Shown here: positions 1 through 5,415 of the stretch, piece after piece | Layout of the letters: each line of letters opens with the position of its first letter | Position numbering within the stretch: the stretch's first letter is position 1 | DNA from: Alistipes sp. | Lineage (GTDB): Bacteria > Bacteroidota > Bacteroidia > Bacteroidales > Rikenellaceae | Direction: 5' to 3' | Length of the DNA: 5,682 bases | Assembly (NCBI GenBank): GCA_029065825.1 | Contig: JAIEHQ010000013.1 | Coordinates: forward strand, 1 to 5,682 | Notes under the pieces: generated by a model | The model's database searches: none | Told to the model about the DNA's origin: nothing | The model's input: only the letters and a program-made list of their open reading frames with translations | Program-made: the position numbers and the translations under genes

Positions 1-91
1 GAACCTGGCATATGGCTACTCTTCCGAATCTTCTCTGGCGTTTGCGTTGCCCGTGCGGCGGTCGGTTCTGTAGCTGTTTCGAATAAAAAAA
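1..91. other. Unassigned left edge, no supported gene
   Basis: No gene can be supported here. On the + strand two reading frames run in from the left edge and stop at 71-73 (TAG) and 84-86 (TAA), so the 3' end of a rightward gene of at most 23-27 visible codons is possible, but neither peptide is recognisable. On the - strand an ATG at 9-11, preceded by a GGAAG-like run, could open a leftward gene beyond the window edge; only three codons are visible. I saw no tRNA-like fold. The A-run at 85-91 belongs to the terminator next to it. Confidence 0.3.
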
Positions 92-123
92 CGGATGGCT
101 CCTTTTATATAAGGAGCCATCCG
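85..123 (-). terminator. Intrinsic terminator downstream of pepD
   Basis: A perfect 13-bp inverted repeat (92-104 against 111-123, arms CGGATGGCTCCTT / AAGGAGCCATCCG) surrounds a 6-nt loop. Read on the - strand the stem is followed directly by seven T (complement of the A-run 85-91), the classic rho-independent form. On the + strand the stem is followed by G and A residues, so it should work leftward only. It lies 23 bp after the pepD stop codon and probably ends the rluB-like/pepD transcript. Confidence 0.92.
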
Positions 124-146
124 GAAAAAATCAGTTGAAGCGGCGG

Positions 147-1598
147 TTATCGAACTGTCTGCAGGATGTCCGCCATCAAAGCCCAGAATTTGGGCACGGT
201 AGCTATTTCGAGCCGCTCGTCGGGCGAATGGACACCGCGCAGCGTCGGACCGAACGATACCATCTCCAATTCGGGATACTTCTCGAGGAACAGGCCGCAC
301 TCGAGTCCGGCATGGATGGCGCGTACCTTGGGCTGTTTGCCGAAAAGTTTCTCGTAGCTTGCGACCGTCACAGCGAGCAGTTTCGACTGCGGATCGGGTG
401 CCCATCCCGGATATCCTTCGGAATGAACCACTTCGGCTCCGGCAAGTGCGAATACCGACTCGACCATCTGCATCACGTATGTCTTGGCGCTCTCGACCGA
501 CGAACGCTGCGAGGTCGTTACCACGATACGGTCGTCGCCCTCGAACTTGACGGATGCGAGGTTCGTCGAGGTCTCGACGAGTCCCGGCATCGCCAGCGAC
601 ATTTCGATAACCCCGTTGGGCAGTCCGACGATGGCGCAGAGCAGCCGGCGCTGCGTCTGCGCATCGATTACGGGGGCGCTCTCCTCCTGCGTCAAAGCGA
701 TCTTGAAGTTGGGTTCCCGGAACTTCGCTTCGGCTTCGAGAGCTGCGGCGAACTCTTCGTAGAAAGTCTCGAAAGCCTCTTTGTGGCTGCCCGGTACGGC
801 GAATACGGCATAGGCTTCCCGCGGAATCGCATTGCGCAGGTTGCCTCCGTCGAAGCGGCTCAGCCGGATGCCGAACCGCTCTGAAGCGTTCCACAGCAAT
901 CGTGCGACCAGCTTGTTGGAGTTCATCTTGCCTTTGTCGATGTCGTCGCCCGAATGACCGCCCGAGAGATCGGACACACGGACCTTGTAGAACACTCCGT
1001 CGGCCGGAGCCGCCTCCGATTCATAGCGGAACGTCGCCAGGGTGTCCACCCCGCCGGCGCAGCCGATGAAGATTTCGCCTTCGTCCTCCGAATCGAGATT
1101 GATGAGGTATTTGCCCGTAAGCATCCCCTCTCCCAGTCCGAAAGCGCCGGTCAGGCCCGTCTCCTCGTCGATCGTGAAAAGCGCCTCCAGCGGACCGTGC
1201 TGCAGCTCGGGGTCGATCATCGCCGCGAGCGCCGCAGCCATGCCGATGCCGTCGTCGGCACCGAGCGTCGTGCCTTCGGCCTTGACCCAGCCGTCCACGA
1301 TCTTCGTGCGGATCGGGTCTTTCTCGAAATCGAACTCGAGGTCGGAGTTCTTCTCGCAGACCATATCCATGTGGGACTGGAGGATGATGCAGGGGCGGTC
1401 TTCGTATCCCGCCGTGGCAGGCACGCGCATGACTACATTGCCGGTGGCATCGGTTTGGCAGGCGACGTGGTGGCGCTTGGCGAAATCCACGAGAAACTCG
1501 CGGATCTTCTCCTCCTTTTTCGACGGGCGCGGCACCCGTGTAATGGCATCGAACTGCTCCCAGACGAGCTTCGGTTCCAGATTTTTGATGTTAGACAT
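147..1598 (-). CDS. pepD: Aminoacyl-histidine dipeptidase (cytosol non-specific dipeptidase, M20 family)
   Basis: This is a cytosolic zinc dipeptidase that splits Xaa-His and a broad range of other dipeptides, completing peptide breakdown to amino acids. The 483-residue length matches PepD (E. coli about 485). Visible motifs fit the M20 di-zinc site: SHMD (H76 ligand, D78 assisting), GADDG (D115 bridging), DEETG (E145 general base, E146 ligand), D169 and H457 in GVHSPDE. Their spacing parallels the characterised Vibrio PepD ligand set. GGHSGDDI near 213-220 begins the lid/dimerisation domain, which ends around 390. The ATG at 1596-1598 gives a family-like N-terminus and has no Shine-Dalgarno, as is usual in Bacteroidetes. 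The upstream rluB-like stop is only 28 bp away, no clear promoter lies between, and a strong terminator follows, so it is probably the second gene of a two-gene operon. No frame damage or missing residue was seen. Confidence 0.96.
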   Translation of the reverse strand: MSNIKNLEPKLVWEQFDAITRVPRPSKKEEKIREFLVDFAKRHHVACQTDATGNVVMRVPATAGYEDRPCIILQSHMDMVCEKNSDLEFDFEKDPIRTKIVDGWVKAEGTTLGADDGIGMAAALAAMIDPELQHGPLEALFTIDEETGLTGAFGLGEGMLTGKYLINLDSEDEGEIFIGCAGGVDTLATFRYESEAAPADGVFYKVRVSDLSGGHSGDDIDKGKMNSNKLVARLLWNASERFGIRLSRFDGGNLRNAIPREAYAVFAVPGSHKEAFETFYEEFAAALEAEAKFREPNFKIALTQEESAPVIDAQTQRRLLCAIVGLPNGVIEMSLAMPGLVETSTNLASVKFEGDDRIVVTTSQRSSVESAKTYVMQMVESVFALAGAEVVHSEGYPGWAPDPQSKLLAVTVASYEKLFGKQPKVRAIHAGLECGLFLEKYPELEMVSFGPTLRGVHSPDERLEIATVPKFWALMADILQTVR

Positions 1599-1626
1599 AA
1601 TCTATACTGTTTTTTCGATGAATACC

Positions 1627-3018
1627 CTATTCGTATTGTCCCGACTTGAGCCGCTGAACCTCTTCGCGCGTCAGGAAACGCCACTGCCCCCGCTTGAGGT
1701 TCTTCTTCGAGAGACCGGCGTAATAGACTCGGTCGAGCTTCTTCACGGCATAGCCCAGGTGCTCGAAAATGCGGCGCACGATCCGGTTGCGGCCCGAGTG
1801 GATCTCGATGCCGACCTCCTGCTTGTCCTCCTTGACATAGGCGATCTCGTCGGCGAAGATCAGGCCGTCCTCCAGCGTGATACCCTCCGCGATGCGGTCC
1901 ATGTCGGCGCGCGTCAGCGGTTTGTCGAGCGACACCTGGTAGATCTTCTTCTTCTGGAACGAGGGATGAGTCAGCTGCCGGGTCAGGTCGCCGTCGTTGG
2001 TGAAGAGCAGCAGTCCGACGCTGTTCTTGTCCAGCCGGCCGACAGGATAGATTCGTTCCGTGCAGGCATCCTTTACCAGATCCATGACCGTTTTGTCTGC
2101 GTGGGGATCTTCGAGCGAGGTCACGAATCCCTTCGGCTTGTTGAGCACCAGATAGACCTTCTTCTCGCCCTCGACCCTGCTGTCGTTGAACTTTACCTCA
2201 TCGGTCGGCAGCACCTTGGTGCCCAGTTCGGTCACGATCTCTCCGTTTACGGTAACCAGGCCCGCCAGAATGAAATCGTCGGCCTCGCGGCGCGAGCAGA
2301 TTCCCGACTGGGCGATGTAGCGGTTCAGACGCATCTCGCCCGTCTGCTTGTTGGGATTGTATTTGGGATAATTTCCGGAAGCCCCCTCTCTGCGCTCGTA
2401 CGAGCGGCGGCCGGATCGGCCCCCTTCGGAGCGCTCGCCGGCGCGGTGCTTGTCGAAAGAGCGGTTGCCGAAACGTCTGGACTCCCCGCCCTGCTCTGCG
2501 GAGCGATGCCCCCCGAAAGAGTGGCCGCTCTCCTTATGACCGTAACCGCCCGTGCGGCGGTCGTCGGTGCGGTGTTCGCCGAAGGAGCGTTCGCGACGGG
2601 GGAAAGATCCTCTCCCCTTCTCCTCGGAACGTCCTGCGCCGAAAGGTTTGTCGAATTTCTTATGATGGTCGGCATGGTCGCCGTATTCGTTTCGGCGGTT
2701 GCCGAAACGGTGGTCGGAATGCTCCTCCCGACGGTATCTGCCCTCCGAACCCCGGTCCGAGCGGTAGTCGGAACGGCGGTTTTCCTCCCGGTCGAACGAA
2801 CGGCGGGGGCGCTCCTCCCGCGCAGGGCGCTCTTCACGAACGGGACGGTTGTCTGCCGTGAAGTTGGGATTGTACGAGTTGCGGGGGCGACGCTCCGTCG
2901 CAAAACGCTCCGAGTCGGCGGCATCACGCTGCGAACGCGGGCGACGCTCGGTCTGCTCCCGCTTGTCCCGTCCGAAACGGGCGAGCATCGAGGCCGAGTC
3001 GTTTTTAAAGTCTTTCAT
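1627..3018 (-). CDS. RsuA/RluB-family rRNA pseudouridine synthase with long Arg-rich N-terminal tail
   Basis: The enzyme isomerises a specific uridine in ribosomal RNA to pseudouridine; RluB-type members act on 23S rRNA, but the exact target cannot be read from sequence. Residues 1-228 are low complexity and very rich in Arg, Glu, Gly and Ser (about 21% Arg), with no predicted fold. An S4 RNA-binding domain begins at MRLNRYIAQSG (229) and runs to about 275. The catalytic domain covers about 285-445, with LNKPKG (292-297), YPVGRLD (catalytic D330) and GRNRIVRRIFEHLGY (409-423). RsuA/RluB proteins are typically about 230-290 residues without such a tail; long basic tails are known in Bacteroidetes homologues. 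The ATG at 3016-3018 suits a short leader after the -7 box at 3043-3050. It is probably co-transcribed with pepD downstream. RluB, RluE and RluF are hard to separate by eye, so I leave the symbol empty; RluB-like is the best fit. Confidence 0.93.
   Translation of the reverse strand: MKDFKNDSASMLARFGRDKREQTERRPRSQRDAADSERFATERRPRNSYNPNFTADNRPVREERPAREERPRRSFDREENRRSDYRSDRGSEGRYRREEHSDHRFGNRRNEYGDHADHHKKFDKPFGAGRSEEKGRGSFPRRERSFGEHRTDDRRTGGYGHKESGHSFGGHRSAEQGGESRRFGNRSFDKHRAGERSEGGRSGRRSYERREGASGNYPKYNPNKQTGEMRLNRYIAQSGICSRREADDFILAGLVTVNGEIVTELGTKVLPTDEVKFNDSRVEGEKKVYLVLNKPKGFVTSLEDPHADKTVMDLVKDACTERIYPVGRLDKNSVGLLLFTNDGDLTRQLTHPSFQKKKIYQVSLDKPLTRADMDRIAEGITLEDGLIFADEIAYVKEDKQEVGIEIHSGRNRIVRRIFEHLGYAVKKLDRVYYAGLSKKNLKRGQWRFLTREEVQRLKSGQYE
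2335..3018 (-). repeat. Degenerate Arg-rich repeat region encoding the disordered tail of the pseudouridine synthase
   Basis: Residues 1-228 of the pseudouridine synthase contain recurring short units: RFGNR at 104-108 and 182-186; R/H-SF-G/D-x-HR at 144-150, 166-172 and 186-192; RSFDRE at 73-78; EERP at 62-65 and 68-71; and YNPN at 49-52 and 220-223. RFGNR is also identical at DNA level, a 15-bp direct repeat at 2461-2475 and 2695-2709. The region is a degenerate mosaic, not a clean tandem array. Confidence 0.75.
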
Positions 3019-3042
3019 AAATGGTTTTGTTTAAATGCAGGA

Positions 3043-3050
3043 CAAAGGTA
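3043..3050 (-). promoter_or_regulatory. Leftward -7 box for the pseudouridine synthase (proximal)
   Basis: The - strand reads TACCTTTG, a perfect match to the Bacteroidetes -7 consensus TAnnTTTG. It lies 24 bp before the ATG at 3018, leaving an A-rich leader of about 20 nt. I see no good TTTG at the expected -33 distance, so the call rests on the -7 box and its position. Confidence 0.65.
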
Positions 3051-3095
3051 ATCCAAATTTCCGGATAACCGCTTCTCCGGGAGTCCTATTTTCCC

Positions 3096-3103
3096 CAAAG
3101 GTA
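3096..3103 (-). promoter_or_regulatory. Second leftward -7 box for the pseudouridine synthase (distal)
   Basis: A second perfect TACCTTTG on the - strand lies 53 bp upstream of the proximal copy; both appear as CAAAGGTA on the + strand. It could be a tandem distal promoter giving a leader of about 75 nt. No -33 TTTG was found at the usual spacing, and chance cannot be excluded. Confidence 0.4.
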
Positions 3104-3144
3104 CGGCCCTGCTCCGCACTTTGTCCGAATAGCCGCTCCGGACA

Positions 3145-3176
3145 TTTCGCCGTTCGTGATAAAAGGGTTATCTTTG
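3145..3176 (+). promoter_or_regulatory. Rightward promoter for the MATE transporter
   Basis: TATCTTTG at 3169-3176 matches the Bacteroidetes -7 consensus TAnnTTTG exactly. TTTC at 3145-3148, 20 bp upstream, is one mismatch from the -33 TTTG. The ATG at 3197 follows the -7 box by 20 bp, so the leader would be only about 15 nt. This placement also argues against any start codon upstream of 3197. Confidence 0.65.
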
Positions 3177-3196
3177 GCCCCGGAAAAACAGGGTTT

Positions 3197-4522
3197 ATGA
3201 ATCGCGAAATTCTCAGAATAGCCGTTCCGAATATCATCTCCAACATCACGGTGCCGTTGATGGGAATCCTGAGTTCGGCTATCGCCGGCCGTCTCGAAAA
3301 CTCGGCGGCCACGATCGGCGCGCTGGCCATCGGTGTCTCGATCTTCAACTTCATCTACTGGAACTGCAGCTTCGTGCGCATGGGCACCAGCGGACTCACG
3401 GCGCAGGCGTTCGGCGCGAACGATTTCCGCGAGTGCACCAACATGCTCGCGCGCGGTCTTCTGGTCGCGGTGGTGCTGGGCGGTGCGGTGCTCCTGCTGC
3501 AGCGACCGTTGGGAGAGCTGGCGCTGTGGGCGATGAACGGCGATGAGATCGTGCGCGAATACTTCTACGCACGGGTCTGGGCCGTGCCGGCAGGCATCAT
3601 TCTCTTCGGCTTCAACGGGTGGTACACCGGCATGCAGAATGCCGTGATTCCCATGTATATCGCCATTACGGTCAATGTGCTGCACGTCGTTACCAGCCTC
3701 TATCTGGTCTTCGATCACGGGATGGGCATCGCGGGCATCGCCTACGGATCGGTCGTCGCGCAGAACGCGGGCGTGCTGCTGGCCGTGCTGCTGCTTTTCG
3801 CGCGCTATCGGAACGTGCTGACCCGCATTTCGTGGCGCGAGGTCATCGACTGGGCACCGATGCGCCGGTTCTTCCTGATCAATCGCGACATTATCCTGCG
3901 CACGCTCTGTCTGGTGGCGGTCTATACCTTCTTCACGGCGGCTTCGGCCCGGATGGAGGACCCGATCATCCTGACGGTAAATACCCTGCTGCTGCAGATC
4001 TTCACGCTTTTCTCCTACATGAACGACGGATTCGCCTATGCCGCCGAGGCGCTTACGGGACGTTTCATCGGTGCCCGCGACGAACTGTCGCTGCGCCGCT
4101 GCCTGCTCCGCTGCATCGGTTGGGGAACGTTGATCTCGCTGCTGTTCGTGGGGATCTATCTGGTCGGCTGGCGGGAGTTGCTCGGCATATTCGTCAAGGC
4201 CGATTCGTCCGATGCACCGCTCGTGCTGGCTACGGCGGAGCGCTACATCGTCTGGATCATTCTGATTCCGCTGGCCAGCGCAATGCCCTTCATCATGGAC
4301 GGCATCATGGTCGGGGCGACCGAAACGCGGGTCATGCGCAATTCGATGCTGCTCTCCACCCTGGCCTACTTCGCCATCTTCTACAGCCTCTTCCCTCTTA
4401 TCGGCAACAACGCCCTCTGGCTTGCCTTTACCCTCTACATGTTCCTGCGCGGGGTGCTTCAGTTCTTCATGACGCGCCGGCTGAAGAGTGTGTACGCGAA
4501 GGCTGCGGCCGGCAGGGCCTGA
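3197..4522 (+). CDS. MATE-family multidrug efflux transporter, DinF branch
   Basis: This is an inner-membrane antiporter expected to export cationic or toxic organic compounds in exchange for H+ or Na+; the substrate is unknown. The 441-residue length and about 12 hydrophobic segments (roughly 8-30, 40-60, 84-102, 127-142, 150-172, 178-201, 233-250, 257-275, 306-325, 350-368, 384-403, 405-425) fit the family. Family-like stretches include NIISNITVPLMG (12-23), GTSGLTAQAFGA (63-74), GWYTGMQNA (141-149), NRDIILRTLCL (229-239) and MNDGFAYAAEALTGRFIGA (275-293). The frame is open upstream to an ATG at 3035, but that stretch crosses the promoter and encodes no membrane-like sequence, so the ATG at 3197 is preferred. 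The odd feature is Ser26-Ser27 where DinF homologues usually have Asp-Thr in helix 1. The gene stands alone, divergent from the rluB-like gene, with a terminator 34 bp after its stop. Confidence 0.93.
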   Translation: MNREILRIAVPNIISNITVPLMGILSSAIAGRLENSAATIGALAIGVSIFNFIYWNCSFVRMGTSGLTAQAFGANDFRECTNMLARGLLVAVVLGGAVLLLQRPLGELALWAMNGDEIVREYFYARVWAVPAGIILFGFNGWYTGMQNAVIPMYIAITVNVLHVVTSLYLVFDHGMGIAGIAYGSVVAQNAGVLLAVLLLFARYRNVLTRISWREVIDWAPMRRFFLINRDIILRTLCLVAVYTFFTAASARMEDPIILTVNTLLLQIFTLFSYMNDGFAYAAEALTGRFIGARDELSLRRCLLRCIGWGTLISLLFVGIYLVGWRELLGIFVKADSSDAPLVLATAERYIVWIILIPLASAMPFIMDGIMVGATETRVMRNSMLLSTLAYFAIFYSLFPLIGNNALWLAFTLYMFLRGVLQFFMTRRLKSVYAKAAAGRA

Positions 4523-4555
4523 TCCGGAAACCGCATGCAGGAGTGTCGAACGAAG

Positions 4556-4605
4556 AACCGGAGGAACCCGATCGCACGATCGAAGGTTCCTCCGGTTTTC
4601 TCTTT
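4556..4605 (+). terminator. Terminator between convergent MATE and nuclease genes
   Basis: A perfect 13-bp stem (4556-4568 AACCGGAGGAACC with 4585-4597 GGTTCCTCCGGTT) is capped by an inner 5-bp CGATC/GATCG stem (4569-4573 with 4578-4582), a GCAC loop and a two-base AA bulge. On the + strand it is followed by TTCTCTTT, a fair T-rich tail, so it should end the MATE transcript. Leftward, the tail is only CTTCGTT, so termination of the nuclease transcript here is plausible but weaker. Confidence 0.85.
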
Positions 4606-4607
4606 AT

Positions 4608-4624
4608 CCTCCCCTTTCGGGAGG
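4608..4624. other. Small hairpin beside the nuclease stop codon
   Basis: CCTCCC (4608-4613) pairs with GGGAGG (4619-4624) around a 5-nt loop, six bases from the nuclease stop codon at 4631-4633. Neither side has a T-tract, so it is not a terminator by itself. It might stabilise the 3' end of the nuclease mRNA, or be chance. Confidence 0.35.
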
Positions 4625-4630
4625 CTGCTC

Positions 4631-5404
4631 TCAGCCGTAGATCTCGTTGAGCAGCGCCGCAAGTCGCAGGCCGCCGTGCAGCAGCTGCCGCTCGACCAGG
4701 GGGGTGTAGTGCGCCACGTAATCGTAGGACAGCGCGCTTCCGGCCGGAGTCCGGGCGTAAATGTCCCGGCATGCCGTCTGGGTCTGTTCGAACCATCGGC
4801 GCGGCGTGCCTGCCTGGATTTCGCTCACGGTCTCTTCCGGGAGCCGGTCCAGCTGATTCTGCCACTCTGAGTAGCTCCAGCGGTGGGCCGCCTCCGGCAG
4901 CGCCGTGTCCCAGAGGGTGTGCAGATCGGTCGCTTCCTCGAAAAACCGGACGGCTACCGAGTTGCCGCCCCGGTCGCTCAGTCGGCCCGCGTGCATCGGA
5001 CAATGGAGGTCGCCGACCAGATGGATCAGCATCTTCAGATGAAGACGCTCCTCGTCGCGCGACAACTCTCCCGACTTCAGGGCCGCGACGATTCTTTCGA
5101 TCGCCTCGACTACATCGCCGGCCGGATTCTTCGGCATGGTCTCGAAAGTAAATCCCTCATCGACATTGGCGTAGTGCCAGGTTTTGGTGTAGGCCATCTC
5201 GGGCGTATGACTCGCCGAATCGAGCCAGTTGGCCCAATAGACCATCGAATATCCGTCGAGCAGATCGGCCACCCGGGTCGCCGCTTCGGGCGTGAGGCGG
5301 CATTCGGCGACGCAGGCCACCACGTCGTGTCCCTTCTGCCCCCAGCCCCACGCTTCCGAAAGAGCCGACAGACATGCTGCGAGCAGCAATAGTTTCCGCA
5401 TCAT
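4631..5404 (-). CDS. Secreted S1/P1-type zinc-dependent nuclease
   Basis: An extracytoplasmic endonuclease of the S1/P1 family, expected to degrade single-stranded DNA or RNA and probably 3'-nucleotides with three zinc ions. Numbered from the ATG at 5402-5404 (257 aa), the signal peptide is a short basic start (R3, K4) followed by a hydrophobic core to about residue 17. All zinc ligands of the P1 pattern are visible: W21 and H26 (WGQKGH), D62, H77 (TWHYAN), H128, D132 and H138 (HLVGDLHCPMH), H162 and D166 (LHTLWD). Length is normal for bacterial members. The start is ATGATG, so 5401 is an equally good choice. An upstream in-frame TTG at 5417-5419 overlaps the rho stop but would add five residues with no homology value. 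The gap to rho is 11 bp, so read-through from rho is likely. AWG-WGQKGH makes the exact cleavage site uncertain. Confidence 0.93.
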   Translation of the reverse strand: MMRKLLLLAACLSALSEAWGWGQKGHDVVACVAECRLTPEAATRVADLLDGYSMVYWANWLDSASHTPEMAYTKTWHYANVDEGFTFETMPKNPAGDVVEAIERIVAALKSGELSRDEERLHLKMLIHLVGDLHCPMHAGRLSDRGGNSVAVRFFEEATDLHTLWDTALPEAAHRWSYSEWQNQLDRLPEETVSEIQAGTPRRWFEQTQTACRDIYARTPAGSALSYDYVAHYTPLVERQLLHGGLRLAALLNEIYG

Positions 5405-5415
5405 ACCCTGCCCCG

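Noticed and set aside
1..84. A tRNA or other structured RNA at the left edge
   Set aside because: No acceptor stem, D-arm or T-arm pattern could be assembled on either strand; the isolated TTCGAA-like bases are not enough.
16..894. A 292-codon open frame on the - strand overlapping the pepD 3' half and the terminator
   Set aside because: It is out of frame with pepD, Arg-rich in a shadow-like way, and runs straight through the pepD terminator hairpin. The in-frame pepD motifs prove the other frame is the real one.
1616..1634. Small inverted repeat (GAATA...TATTC) at the pseudouridine synthase stop as a terminator before pepD
   Set aside because: It is only 5 bp with a 3-nt loop, AT-rich, and has no T-tract after it on the - strand, so it should not separate the two genes.
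2325..2927. A 200-codon open frame on the - strand in another frame of the Arg-rich tail
   Set aside because: Thr/Ala/Arg-rich translation of the same low-complexity DNA, with no domain and no start context. The frame leading into the S4 domain is the coding one.
1042..3051. A 669-codon open frame on the + strand opposite pepD and the pseudouridine synthase
   Set aside because: It is antisense to two well-supported genes, has no recognisable domain, and its sequence is the composition-driven mirror of GC-rich and Arg-rich coding sequence. Its length reflects the rarity of stops opposite GC-rich codons and the repetitive tail.
3035..3196. Upstream in-frame start (ATG at 3035) adding 54 residues to the MATE protein
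   Set aside because: The added stretch is non-membrane, Pro/Cys/Arg-rich, spans the likely promoter including the -7 box, and has no equivalent in the family. The ATG at 3197 gives a normal N-terminus.
5372..5383. Possible lipobox (LAAC, residues 8-11) making the nuclease a lipoprotein
   Set aside because: The Cys comes too early in the hydrophobic stretch for a typical lipoprotein signal. The hydrophobic segment continues past it, and acylation there would block the N-terminal Trp needed for zinc binding.
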